Of a DNA stretch of 64,000 nt, positions 17,002 through 25,071 are shown piece after piece. Location: the NCBI GenBank assembly GCA_014584395.1, contig JACTMY010000013.1:1-64000 (forward strand), given 5' to 3'. Within the stretch, counting starts at the first letter, position 1; every line of letters begins with the position of its first letter. The notes below the pieces were generated by a model. The model was not told where the DNA came from, ran no database searches, and saw only the letters and a list, made by a program, of their open reading frames with translations. This DNA comes from Planctomycetota bacterium. GTDB lineage: Bacteria > Planctomycetota > Planctomycetia > Gemmatales > HRBIN36. Both the position numbers and the translations under genes were made by a program.

Positions 17002-18339
17002 ATGTGCATGGGTTGGTTGGCGCTCCTGTCGATCCAAAGCTGGCTCGGCGCCGGCCTGGCCATCGGTCCCAACGACGTATTCATCCTCGCCAATCAAACC
17101 ATGCCCGAATCCCTCCGCGTGGCGGAGCAATATTGCCAACGGCGGTCGGTGCCGCGCGAGCACCTCATCGCCCTGCCTCTGCCCAAGGGCGAAGACATCA
17201 GCCGCGCCGACTATGACAAACTCCTTCGGCAACCTCTCCTGGAGCGTTTGGCGCCGCATCGCAGCCAGGTTAAAGTGTTGCTCACGGTCTACGGCGTGCC
17301 CCTCCGCGTGGGGCCGCAGCAGCCCACGCCCGCGGAATTGGAAGCGGTGAAACCGATGGAGGAAGAACTCAAGACGATCGATGATCAGATTCGCCAAGCC
17401 CAGGCGCAAGTCAACAAAATCAAGCAAGAAGGGGGCGCGGACCTCGCCGCGGCAGAGCAGGCCCTGCGACGCCAGATCGCTCGAAAACATTACCTGATGG
17501 AACAAATCCCAGCGCGGAAACACGAGCAAAGCACGGCCTCGGTGGACAGCGAATTGAGTCTCCTATGGTGGGGCAACTATCCGACGTCCAAATGGTTGAT
17601 CAATCCCCTGCACCGCCAGTTTCCCCAGGCCAGGAAAGCAGGGATGCCCCCCGTGGTGATGGTTTCGCGCTTGGATGGCCCCACGCCGGAACTGTGCATC
17701 CGTCTCATCGAGGATGCCATCGCGGCGGAGAAAGCCGGCGGACCCCAGGGCAACGTCTACCTCGATTCGCGCTTCTTGTACTACGAAGCCAAGCAGGACC
17801 CCGCGGGCACCGGTTACAACGCCTACGACGAATCAATCCGCGAACTGTCCACGCTGATCAAAAACGAAACCAAGCTGCCAATGACTTTGCATAACCATCC
17901 CAACGTCTTCCCGGCAGGCGCTTGCGTCGATGCCGCCCTCTATTGCGGTTGGTATTCCCCCGGGGAGTACTATCCCATCGGCAACCTGGTTCAAGGTTCG
18001 ATCGCCGTGCACATCGCCAGCTATGAAGCCATCTCCCTGCGCGATCCCAAGGCCAAATATTGGTGCAAAAATCTGCTCGAAGCCGGCGCGGCCGTCACCA
18101 TGGGCCCCGTGGCTGAGCCTTATTTGTTCGCCTTTCCAAGGCCGGCGGAGTTTTTCGGGCTGCTGCTTACCGGCCAATACACCATGGTCGAGTGCTATTA
18201 CCAAACCTCGCTGGTCAACAGTTGGATGATGACCCTCATTGGCGATCCACTCTACAATCCCTTTCGCGATTCGCCGCATCGCATTCCCGAGGCCAAGGTC
18301 GTCCCCTCCCCCAAGGGCAGCACCTTGAGATTCCAATAG
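17002..18339 (+). CDS. TIGR03790-like protein, function unknown
   Basis: 445 residues with an N-terminal hydrophobic segment (WLALLSIQSWLGAGLAIG) that may act as a signal peptide. It contains DVFILANQTMPESLRVAEQY, HLIALPLP and LLTVYGVPLRVG, which together match the TIGR03790 family found in planctomycetes and acidobacteria. A coiled-coil insertion (about 110-165, rich in E, Q and K) separates two parts. It has no assigned activity. It starts 45 bases after the MacB-like permease gene, so it may belong to that operon. ATG 17002, with a second ATG two codons later. Confidence 0.75.
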   Translation: MCMGWLALLSIQSWLGAGLAIGPNDVFILANQTMPESLRVAEQYCQRRSVPREHLIALPLPKGEDISRADYDKLLRQPLLERLAPHRSQVKVLLTVYGVPLRVGPQQPTPAELEAVKPMEEELKTIDDQIRQAQAQVNKIKQEGGADLAAAEQALRRQIARKHYLMEQIPARKHEQSTASVDSELSLLWWGNYPTSKWLINPLHRQFPQARKAGMPPVVMVSRLDGPTPELCIRLIEDAIAAEKAGGPQGNVYLDSRFLYYEAKQDPAGTGYNAYDESIRELSTLIKNETKLPMTLHNHPNVFPAGACVDAALYCGWYSPGEYYPIGNLVQGSIAVHIASYEAISLRDPKAKYWCKNLLEAGAAVTMGPVAEPYLFAFPRPAEFFGLLLTGQYTMVECYYQTSLVNSWMMTLIGDPLYNPFRDSPHRIPEAKVVPSPKGSTLRFQ

Positions 18340-18478
18340 TGGCAGAACCGATCAACGTGCGATTCCTCTCACTCCGGAGCACGACGCCGACAAAGCCCGC
18401 GGCGATTTCGCTTGACCTTGAGTCGGCGGCATGGCACGTTACGGGATGTCGGGAGGGAACCCTCGGTTCCTTTGCCGT

Positions 18479-18504
18479 CTTGAGTCTTGGACTCAGGGTC
18501 TTTT
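18479..18504 (+). terminator. Hairpin terminator after the TIGR03790 gene
   Basis: CTTGAGTC / GACTCAGG stem of 8 bp with one G-U pair, 3-base loop, then GTCTTTT. A second small hairpin (GGAACC / GGTTCC at 18456-18470) lies just before it. Both lie 115-165 bases after the stop codon. Confidence 0.55.
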
Positions 18505-18571
18505 GCGGTCCCATTCATGCCGACCCCGCGAACACATCTGGAGGGTCGCGCCGCAGACAAGGATGCCGGTC

Positions 18572-19813
18572 ATGGAACGATTTCCCTTGATGGCGCTGGC
18601 AGGAGTCAACCTGCTGCTCATCGGTTTCCTCATTCGGGCCGAAGATTGGTCGCAATGGCGCGGCCCTGAGAGAAGCGGCCTGGCGGTGGGTAAGTCCGCG
18701 CCCGAAAACTGGCCGGACGAATTGACCGAATTGTGGAAGGTCAAGGTCGGCGAGGGGCACAGCTCTCCGGTGCTGGAGGGCGCGCGCGTCTATCAATTTG
18801 CCCGAGCGGACGGTGAAGAGGTGCTCTATTGCCTGGACGTCCAGGACGGCAAGGAACTATGGCATTACCACTATGAAGCTCCCTATGAAGTCAACCCCGC
18901 CGCACACCAGCACGGCAAAGGACCCAAGGCCACGCCGACCGTGGCGGACGGTCGCGTCTATCTCATGGGCATCAACGGCACCTTGACGTGTGTGCGCGCC
19001 AGCGATGGGCAACTGCAGTGGCGCAAAACTTACGGAGAAGAGTTCAAGGAAACCGCCCCTCTCTACGGCGCGGCCAGTTCACCCCTGGTCGCGCGCGAGC
19101 TCTGCATCGTCCAGGTAGGCGGACACGACGAAGGCGCCATCGTCGCCATTCATGCGAAAACCGGGGAAGAGAAATGGCGTTGTCCGATCGACGGCCCAGG
19201 CTATGCGTCTTGCGTCGCGGTGAATATGACCGGCGAGCACCAGATCATCACGCAAACCCAAACGCATCTTGTGGGACTGCGCTTGGAATCGGGGGAAACT
19301 TTGTGGAAACGCCCCTTCAAGACAGAATACGATCAGAACATCATCACGCCCGTCATCCACCAGGACCGCGTCATCTTCTCGGGGTATGGTCAACCTTTGA
19401 TGGCGGGACGCATCGAACTGACGGATCAGGGTTTTCATTTCCGCGATGAGTGGAACAACAAAAACCATTCGCTCTACATGAGCACGCCCGTTGTCCGCGG
19501 CAATCTGCTCTTCGGCATGTCGCATCGCTTGTCCGGCCATCTCTTTTGCGTCGACGCCAGCACGGGCAGCACCCAGTGGCAAACCAAGGGGCGCTTCGGA
19601 GACAATGCCGCCATCATCCTGCTGGGCGACGTCCTTCTGATTCAGAACACGGAAGGGCAGCTTTTCATCGTGCGCGCCACCGGCGCCAAGTATGAGTTGC
19701 TCCGCGAATACACGGTGGCCGACAGCCCCACCTGGGCCACCCCCGCCCTCGATGGCCGGAGGCTGTTCGTCAAAGATCGGCAGCATCTGCGGGCTTATCG
19801 CCTGGGGAATTAA
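18572..19813 (+). CDS. PQQ-type beta-propeller protein (BamB-like)
   Basis: 413 residues from ATG 18572, chosen because AAGGA lies eight bases upstream; the frame is open further up but without a site. The N-terminus is a short signal/anchor (LMALAGVNLLLIGFLIRAEDW). The rest shows repeated propeller blades: SSPVLEGARVYQF, YCLDVQDGKELW, ATPTVADGRVYLMG, VRASDGQLQW, SSPLVARELCIVQVGG and AIHAKTGEEKW. The opening DWSQWRGPERSGLA is very common in planctomycete propeller proteins. No catalytic residues for quinoprotein dehydrogenase activity are evident, so it is more likely a binding or scaffold protein outside the cytoplasm. Confidence 0.85.
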   Translation: MERFPLMALAGVNLLLIGFLIRAEDWSQWRGPERSGLAVGKSAPENWPDELTELWKVKVGEGHSSPVLEGARVYQFARADGEEVLYCLDVQDGKELWHYHYEAPYEVNPAAHQHGKGPKATPTVADGRVYLMGINGTLTCVRASDGQLQWRKTYGEEFKETAPLYGAASSPLVARELCIVQVGGHDEGAIVAIHAKTGEEKWRCPIDGPGYASCVAVNMTGEHQIITQTQTHLVGLRLESGETLWKRPFKTEYDQNIITPVIHQDRVIFSGYGQPLMAGRIELTDQGFHFRDEWNNKNHSLYMSTPVVRGNLLFGMSHRLSGHLFCVDASTGSTQWQTKGRFGDNAAIILLGDVLLIQNTEGQLFIVRATGAKYELLREYTVADSPTWATPALDGRRLFVKDRQHLRAYRLGN

Positions 19814-19830
19814 CGGCGCCGCGAGCCGGC

Positions 19831-21225
19831 TCAGAGCCGGTTGAGTTCCTTCTCGATGTTTTCCACCAGTTCGCGAACGGGGCTGCGGCCGACGCCGGCG
19901 AAAAGCGGTTCATCCTCTTCCAGCCATTTCTCCACTTTCTTCATCGCCGCCATGACAATGCTGTGGCTGCGATACCCAAAATGTTGGGCAATGGCCTGGG
20001 CCGAGGCTTTCGTGTGCAGCCGCATAAGATACATCGTCAGCATCCGGGCGTGACTGACCAGCCGGGCCCGGCTGGGCGTGTGCAGCGTCTTGACGTCCAT
20101 GTTGAGCTGCTTGCAGACGACCTGTTCGACTTCCTCCATCGTGACCAGTTTCCCTTCGGGGCGCACCAGGTTGGCAATGGCGGCCCGGATGAGGTCGATC
20201 GTGATGGGCTTGTCGTGAACTTGCTGATAAAGCCGCACGGCGTACAAAGCGGCGTCCAGCTCGCGCACATTGCCGCGGAGCCGGTCGGCCAGGTAGTTGA
20301 CCGCTTCCTTGGGGAGGGCCAAGCCGATTTGTTCGGCCTTGGCGCGGAGGATGCGCAGCCGGGTGTCATGGTCGGGAGGCTCAATGGCCCAGACGCCGCC
20401 GCCGAGCAGCCGATCCAGAAGCTGGGGCGAAAAGTCCTTCAGTTGCCGGGGGGGAACGTCGCAGGTCACGATCACCGGCCGCCCCAGGCGATGCAAGGCT
20501 TCATATGTATGCAGGAATTCTTCCTGTGTGCCCTGCTTGCCCGAGAGGAACTGGATGTTGTCCACGAACAGGGCGTAGGTATCCCGAAACTGCCGGCGGA
20601 ACTGCGGCATTTGCTTGGAGACCAGTGCCGCTTGAAAGCGGTTGGTGAACTCCTCGGCCGAGATGCACAGGGTGGCGCCCTCGCCCAACGTGCGGCGCAT
20701 CTCGGTGTACAGCCCCTCGAGTAAATGCGTTTTGCCAACGCCGGTGCCGCCGTGCAGCGTGATAAGATTAGGCGTTTCTTGCACGCGGTCGATCAGATTC
20801 TTGGCCGCCGTATAGGCCAAGCGGTTGCAATCCCCCACGACGAAGTCATCCAGCGTGTGCCAGCGTCCCGCGGGCTTGGCGGCGCTGGGCGGCGCGGGCG
20901 GCGTCAGTTCATGCAGGGTTTGCTCCAAGGCCCGCGTCTCCGCCTCGGCCTGCTCTTGCCGCAAGTCTTGAAACAATTCAGGATCGATCGCGAAGCGGAT
21001 GTTGACGGAACCGCCCGTGATCTGTTCGGCCACGTGGCGCACGTCGGAGAGGAAGCGGTTGACGATCCACTCTTGGAAAAACCGATTCGGCACGCTGATG
21101 GTCAGTGCGCCGTCCTCCCATTGCAAGCGGCTGTTCCGCTCGAAATAGAGGCTGAAGCGCGGCTTGCCGATCCGTTGCATGAGCGCGGGGGCAAATGCCG
21201 TCAGAAACTCTTGATTCGTCAGCAT
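19831..21225 (-). CDS. dnaA: DnaA-family replication initiator, divergent
   Basis: 464 residues from ATG 21225 (an in-frame TTG at 21237 is possible). Domain I is at about 1-80, a linker at about 85-120, the AAA+ domain follows, and a C-terminal helix-turn-helix domain closes the protein. Walker A GGTGVGKT is at 159-166. Walker B reads FVDNIQF (221-226) where the family normally has two aspartates (DDIQF). Sensor 2 is GNVRELDAAL. The DNA-binding signature reads GYRSHSIV where the usual form is GGRDHTTV, and the preceding helix is altered too. These changes may be partly a planctomycete trait. The gene is not next to dnaN, recF or gyrB, and I see no cluster of DnaA boxes near it. It could be the main initiator or a paralogue. 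Confidence 0.8.
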   Translation of the reverse strand: MLTNQEFLTAFAPALMQRIGKPRFSLYFERNSRLQWEDGALTISVPNRFFQEWIVNRFLSDVRHVAEQITGGSVNIRFAIDPELFQDLRQEQAEAETRALEQTLHELTPPAPPSAAKPAGRWHTLDDFVVGDCNRLAYTAAKNLIDRVQETPNLITLHGGTGVGKTHLLEGLYTEMRRTLGEGATLCISAEEFTNRFQAALVSKQMPQFRRQFRDTYALFVDNIQFLSGKQGTQEEFLHTYEALHRLGRPVIVTCDVPPRQLKDFSPQLLDRLLGGGVWAIEPPDHDTRLRILRAKAEQIGLALPKEAVNYLADRLRGNVRELDAALYAVRLYQQVHDKPITIDLIRAAIANLVRPEGKLVTMEEVEQVVCKQLNMDVKTLHTPSRARLVSHARMLTMYLMRLHTKASAQAIAQHFGYRSHSIVMAAMKKVEKWLEEDEPLFAGVGRSPVRELVENIEKELNRL

Positions 21226-21412
21226 CAATGCACTCAACGGCCAGGTCAGCGAGCGCCTCCGGCAGGCGTTATGCCACTCTATCGTTGATCATGGCACTGG
21301 ATTAGTCCCATACCAGGGCGCGTTCCGGGCTTTCAAGGAAATGCCCGCCCCGGGCTTCGCTAAGCTCGGCAGGGTCGCTACAAGCGGTGTGATCGGCCAG
21401 TCGGCCTGGCCG

Positions 21413-22354
21413 TCAGCTTCGCTCTTTCTTGAACATTTTCAGATAAATGGCCCGCTGTTCCCACGGCTCGAACCCCATGCGGCCATAGAGCTGCAGCGCT
21501 GGCAGATTGCGATCATCCACCCCCAAAAGCAGGTGCGCTGCTCCTTGCCGGGAGGCTTCGTTCAGCAGTTGGCACAGCGCGGCTTGACCCCAGCCTTGGC
21601 TGCGGGCTTCAGGGATGAGTCCGAAATAGAGCAACTCCCAAACGGGACGAGGCAGGTCGCGATTGACGGCGTGCAGCAACACGCCGATGGGCTGGCCTTG
21701 GACGTGTATGAGCCGCCACCAGGAAGGCTGCCAACCGTCGATCTCGCGGTATCCCTCAAGTATTTGGTCGACGTCGCGCAGGCCGTTCAACTCCGGGCAA
21801 TCGAGGGTCTCTTCATAGGAAGCCATCAAGGTTTGCGTGAAGACGCTGTGTTCATCCGGATGGTACGGTGCGAGGGCGACGCCGCGCGCCGCCGACGAGG
21901 GCAGATCGGTCAGCGGATGCAGCAGATAGGTGAGCGTTGTAAGGAAATGAAAATCGTGGCGCAAGAGCACACGGGCCGCGTTCTCTTCTTCCGGCATTAG
22001 GATGGCTTGCGCCCAGACCAGGTCCAAGCCGTGGAGATACGCCAAGCTGGCGGTCATCAGGGCGTCTTGAATCGGAGCGGGATGATCGAAGTCGAGGGTG
22101 CGCGGGGGCCAGATCAAGCCAACGGCCCCTGGCATGGCCTGTGACATCATCGCCCCCACCAGCCTTTGTTGATGAAGGGCGACGAAGATCGCATGATCAG
22201 GCCACTTGCCCAAACGCCAGGCGTCTACCAAGGGATCCGCGGTGGCCCCAGGAAAGGGAGCCGCGCTGGCCGCGTGGCCAAGCAGTAGGTGCAACGCGCT
22301 CGGTAATTCCCCCGGTTGGGCGATGCGAATCTCAAGTTGAGCCGGGTGGATCAA
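21413..22354 (-). CDS. GNAT family N-acetyltransferase, probably two-domain
   Basis: 313 residues. The C-terminal half is a clear GNAT fold: LIPEARSQGWGQAAL carries the acetyl-CoA pyrophosphate-binding loop, and NLPALQLYGRMGFEPW is the typical last motif. The N-terminal half (VALHQQRLVGAMMSQ, then ALMTASLAYLHGLDLVWAQA) looks like a second, degenerate GNAT domain. The acceptor substrate is unknown. No ATG is available near the N-terminus; TTG 22354 with AGG seven bases upstream is the best start, so the exact N-terminus is uncertain. Confidence 0.78.
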   Translation of the reverse strand: MIHPAQLEIRIAQPGELPSALHLLLGHAASAAPFPGATADPLVDAWRLGKWPDHAIFVALHQQRLVGAMMSQAMPGAVGLIWPPRTLDFDHPAPIQDALMTASLAYLHGLDLVWAQAILMPEEENAARVLLRHDFHFLTTLTYLLHPLTDLPSSAARGVALAPYHPDEHSVFTQTLMASYEETLDCPELNGLRDVDQILEGYREIDGWQPSWWRLIHVQGQPIGVLLHAVNRDLPRPVWELLYFGLIPEARSQGWGQAALCQLLNEASRQGAAHLLLGVDDRNLPALQLYGRMGFEPWEQRAIYLKMFKKERS

Positions 22355-22384
22355 GGCGTACCTGGCGCATCGACGACAGAAGGA

Positions 22385-22561
22385 TTATTTCTTCTTCTTG
22401 GGTTTGGCTTTGGAGGCGGCTTTCTTCGCCGGGCTGCTCTTGGGCTTGGCCTTGGTGGCAGCCTTCTTTGCCGCATGGATCGAGGAGGTTCCGCCGAAGA
22501 TGGCGTCCCAGCCTGTGCCATAGCGGATGGTTTGGGTCATTCCGACTCGCGTAATGCTCAT
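22385..22561 (-). CDS. Small basic-tailed protein, 58 residues
   Basis: ATG at 22561 preceded by GAGGAG five bases upstream. The first 25 residues are ordered looking (MSITRVGMTQTIRYGTGWDA, then IFGG). The rest is a lysine/alanine/proline tail like those of H1-like histones (AAKKAATKAKPKSSPAKKAA, ending KKKK). The strong ribosome site and the sense of the tail argue for a real gene. I recall similar short planctomycete proteins with an xAIFGx end and a lysine-rich tail but cannot name a family. Nucleic acid binding through the tail is plausible inference. It lies 30 bases upstream of the acetyltransferase gene on the same strand. Confidence 0.65.
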   Translation of the reverse strand: MSITRVGMTQTIRYGTGWDAIFGGTSSIHAAKKAATKAKPKSSPAKKAASKAKPKKKK

Positions 22562-22737
22562 GATGTCTCCTCACAAAAGGTCCAACAGAAACAACAAGCA
22601 GGGAGAATAACACAGACCCCATGGCATCTCAAGCAACAATCATCTGGAATGAGCATTTTTTTCGTCGATGTGAAGAGGCGGTTTTCTCTTCCGACTCCAG
22701 CTCGATCATGACGAAGCGCTTCGCGCAGCGCATGCAA

Positions 22738-22771
22738 CAGGCCGCCGATCATCATGACGATCGGCGGCCTG
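22738..22771. terminator. Large GC hairpin downstream of the first PEP-CTERM gene
   Basis: CAGGCCGCCGATC / GATCGGCGGCCTG, a perfect 13-bp stem with an 8-base loop, 30 bases beyond the stop of the minus-strand PEP-CTERM gene. There is no T run on the minus side directly after the stem; on the plus side CTTTTTG follows about 17 bases later. It probably stops or stabilises the PEP-CTERM transcript. Confidence 0.6.
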
Positions 22772-22800
22772 GATGGGTGTCATTCTTTTTGTAGGATCGC

Positions 22801-23613
22801 TTAGCGTTGGCGTCGGCGATAGGCCCAATACCCCGCGGGCACAAGCAACCCGAAGATGGCCAGGGACGCCGGCTCGGGCACCTCGGCCCCAGTGTTGTCT
22901 CCTCCGGGAGGACCACCCGGACCGCCTGGACCATCGCCGCCTCCTGGAGGTCCGCCGCCATTGTCGCCGCCGGGATTGCCGTCGTCGCCGGCATAATTCG
23001 CTTGGAGCACGAACCAATTGAAGCTGTTGATGGGATAAGTCTCGGCATTAGGATCGCCGATCGGTCCATTGACCCAGGTCACGCCGCCCGGCGTTGTGAG
23101 ATTGCCGGGAGTGAATTGCAGATCATGGCCGCTGAAATAGAGATCGAAGGTGCCGCCGTTTTCAAACGGACTGAGATCGACGCCCGCCAAGGTGTTGCTG
23201 GCGAGGGTGATGATGCCGGACATTTGATTCATCAACGGACCCGAGGATAATGTTGGACGAGCGAGGAATCTGAATTCCGCGCGTTGACCGTCGTTGCCGT
23301 GCAGCACGATGTTGAGTGGGTGGGAGGCCGTCGGGTCGCTGAAGCCGATCGCGCCTGGATTCGCCATCATGTTCTCAACGCTGATCGTGAGTTCCTTGAA
23401 CATCATGCCAAAGACGGGCGACCCCGCTTGATTCGCCATGCCTTGCTCGAAGGTCACGGTCGAAGAGCTGGGGACATGATAACCCCCGACAAAACTCCCG
23501 GGGATATAACTCACGGGCGGCGAGATGACCTCGGCTTGCAGACCCGCTGCGGAGCCAAGGAGCCACAACCACGCCCAGCCCAATGGTATCCATGAAGACA
23601 CTTTGCCCGCCAT
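22801..23613 (-). CDS. PEP-CTERM sorted surface protein, copy A
   Basis: 270 residues. Signal peptide at the N-terminus (WIPLGWAWLWLLGSAAGLQA). The body is beta-rich with motifs shared with copy B: GSFVGGYHVPSSSTVTFE, DPTASHPLN, VLHGNDGQRAEF and SPFENGGTF. A low-complexity linker of G, P, D and N follows (about 205-240). The C-terminus is a classic PEP-CTERM tripartite signal: VPEPAS, a hydrophobic helix and the basic end YRRRQR. Such proteins are cut by an exosortase and anchored to the surface or extracellular matrix. ATG 23613, with GGAGG about ten bases upstream. Function of the body unknown. Confidence 0.85.
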   Translation of the reverse strand: MAGKVSSWIPLGWAWLWLLGSAAGLQAEVISPPVSYIPGSFVGGYHVPSSSTVTFEQGMANQAGSPVFGMMFKELTISVENMMANPGAIGFSDPTASHPLNIVLHGNDGQRAEFRFLARPTLSSGPLMNQMSGIITLASNTLAGVDLSPFENGGTFDLYFSGHDLQFTPGNLTTPGGVTWVNGPIGDPNAETYPINSFNWFVLQANYAGDDGNPGGDNGGGPPGGGDGPGGPGGPPGGDNTGAEVPEPASLAIFGLLVPAGYWAYRRRQR

Positions 23614-23689
23614 GATTTTGCATCCTCCCTGCACAGCCAATTTCTCCCTGCCGGCTTCGTCGTTTCGCCGGAGTTGTTGTCAGAGTAGC

Positions 23690-23728
23690 CCAATAACTTA
23701 AATGCATGATTCAAACAAGAGGGATTTC
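23690..23728 (-). promoter_or_regulatory. Promoter-like element before PEP-CTERM copy A, shared with copy B
   Basis: On the minus strand GAAATCCCTCTTG (23716-23728) runs into TTGTTT (23713-23718), a 17-base spacer and TATTGG (23690-23695). The same order, spacing and flanking words (TCATG, then ATTGG) occur before copy B at 24805-24843. The hexamers fit a weak sigma-70-like -35/-10 pair; GAAATCCCTC just upstream may be an operator. It ends about 77 bases before the start codon. Confidence 0.5.
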
Positions 23729-23930
23729 CTTCTCATGATCGTCCAGGACTCGTTTTTCACATGAAGGAATCGTGCACCCTGGAGGAAAAAGGAGATGGAT
23801 CTGAAATTTGATGATCAGCAGCCGAATCTCCGGCTCGACCGGGGGGTCCATCGAAGTTGGGCCGTCTGGGCAGAAGGAGGTGCATTGGGTCATTGGTTCG
23901 TTTGCACAGACGAGGAAGCCTTCCAGCCCT

Positions 23931-23990
23931 TAAAAAAAACAACCCCCGCGATTCTTGGATCCGCCTGTGGCTGAATCCATCGAAGGGGTC
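23931..23990 (-). terminator. Intrinsic terminator of PEP-CTERM copy B
   Basis: On the minus strand an interrupted hairpin (ACCCC/GGGGT outside, CGAT/ATCG and GGAT/ATCC inside) is followed by GTTGTTTTTTTT. It begins about 30 bases after the stop of copy B. The stem has internal mismatches but the T tract is strong. Confidence 0.65.
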
Positions 23991-24019
23991 AAAGTCACGA
24001 CTGGGCTAGGTCCAGGCAC

Positions 24020-24748
24020 TTAACTGCGGCGCCGGCGCACAAGCCAATAGCCCGCGGGCAGCAACGCGCCGAAGAGGGCCAGCGAAGCAGGCTCGGGCGT
24101 TTCCGTGCCCGAATCGCCATCGCCGCTGGGGTTCGCCCGGAACACAAACCAATAGCCGCTGCCGATCGAGCTGCCGCCGATTTCGGGAATGCCGACGGGG
24201 GCGCCAATCAGGGCAATGCCGCCGGGGTGATGGAGATCGCCGGGCGTAACCGTAATGTCATGAGCACTAAAGAACAATTCGAAGGTGCCGCCGTTTTCGA
24301 AGGGGCTGAAATCGGCGCCGGTGAACGTGCTGCTCACCAGTCGGATTTGGCCCAGGAAGTGATTCCATTCCGAGCCCGCATTCAATTGAGGCCGGCTGAG
24401 AAAGGCGAATTCCGCTCGTTGGCCATCATTGCCATGCAGGACCACATTTAACGGATGAGACGCCGTGGGGTCATGAAAACCGACCGCGCCGGGGTTCGTC
24501 ATCATATTGGCGACGTCGACAGTGAAGGACTGGACCCGCGTGCCATGGATGGGCGAGTCCAACTGAATGACAACCCCGTTTTCGAAGGTGATGGAGCTTG
24601 ACGTGGGAACATGATAGCCTCCCACGAAGGTGCCCTGCACATGGTGAATCGGTGTCGGCATCACATCAGCCTTTACGCCTGCCAGGGCGGTCATGACAAC
24701 GACACTGGCCAGTCCAAAGCGATACCAGGCGGGCATTGAGCGCGACAT
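24020..24748 (-). CDS. PEP-CTERM sorted surface protein, copy B
   Basis: 242 residues from ATG 24748, with GGAAGGAG eight bases upstream. Signal peptide: GLASVVVMTALAGVKA. The body parallels copy A: VQGTFVGGYHVPTSSSITFE, DPTASHPLNVVLHGNDGQ and FSPFENGGTFELFFS. It lacks the long glycine/proline linker of copy A and ends with TPEPAS, a hydrophobic helix and VRRRRS, the PEP-CTERM sorting signal. The two are tandem paralogues with separate promoters and terminators. Predicted surface anchored after exosortase processing. No exosortase gene is in the window. Confidence 0.85.
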   Translation of the reverse strand: MSRSMPAWYRFGLASVVVMTALAGVKADVMPTPIHHVQGTFVGGYHVPTSSSITFENGVVIQLDSPIHGTRVQSFTVDVANMMTNPGAVGFHDPTASHPLNVVLHGNDGQRAEFAFLSRPQLNAGSEWNHFLGQIRLVSSTFTGADFSPFENGGTFELFFSAHDITVTPGDLHHPGGIALIGAPVGIPEIGGSSIGSGYWFVFRANPSGDGDSGTETPEPASLALFGALLPAGYWLVRRRRS

Positions 24749-24804
24749 GGGGTTGGCTCCTTCCAATCCGAAATCCGACGACTTGTCGGAATAGGCTCTC
24801 ATAG

Positions 24805-24843
24805 CCAATACCTGATTTTCATGAATGGCACAAGAGGGATTTC
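24805..24843 (-). promoter_or_regulatory. Promoter-like element before PEP-CTERM copy B
   Basis: Minus strand: GAAATCCCTCTTG (24831-24843), TTGTGC (24828-24833), 17-base spacer, TATTGG (24805-24810). It matches the copy A element in word, order and spacing and lies about 57 bases before the start codon. Conservation is limited to this block while the rest of the two upstream regions differs. Confidence 0.5.
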
Positions 24844-25004
24844 TCTCCTTTTCGACCTCGACGCAAGTTGAGCATCAATGGAAATGGATTGAATGCGGAG
24901 GTTTCAATCTAGCATGAATCGAAAATGACGAATTGAAAAATCGAGCTGTAAAAATAGGTAAAAGACGAATCAAGGTGAATTTTCGATGAACCAAAAAAAG
25001 GTGA

Positions 25005-25032
25005 TTGCGTTCTGCTTTGCACCTATTAGAAT
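25005..25032 (+). promoter_or_regulatory. Candidate sigma-70 promoter of the metalloprotease gene
   Basis: TTGCGT (25005-25010), 16-base spacer, TAGAAT (25027-25032), 39 bases before the ATG at 25072, inside an AT-rich stretch. Both hexamers are good partial matches to consensus. Confidence 0.5.
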
Positions 25033-25071
25033 GTTTCCCAGTGTCAGAATCATTTCTGAGGGAGCTTTCAT

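Larger units (their letters stand above)
23614..24019. other. Intergenic stretch between the PEP-CTERM paralogues, no gene seen
   Basis: 406 bases. The right part holds the terminator of copy B (23931-23990); the left part holds the promoter-like element of copy A (23690-23728). The short open frames here have no coding bias or ribosome site. Confidence 0.55.
24749..25071. other. Divergent regulatory region between PEP-CTERM copy B and the metalloprotease
   Basis: 323 bases, clearly AT-richer than its surroundings from about 24890 to 25050. It holds the copy B element (24805-24843), an inverted repeat ATCGAAAAT (24918-24926) / ATTTTCGAT (24979-24987), and a promoter candidate for the plus-strand gene (25005-25032). 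No coding frame. Confidence 0.5.

Noticed and set aside
19826..19840. CCGGCT/AGCCGG hairpin between the propeller gene and dnaA as terminator
   Set aside because: Only 6 bp, partly inside the dnaA coding end and no T run.
21238..21412. Replication origin next to dnaA
   Set aside because: No cluster of TTATNCACA-like boxes and no AT-rich unwinding element in the adjoining intergenic stretch.
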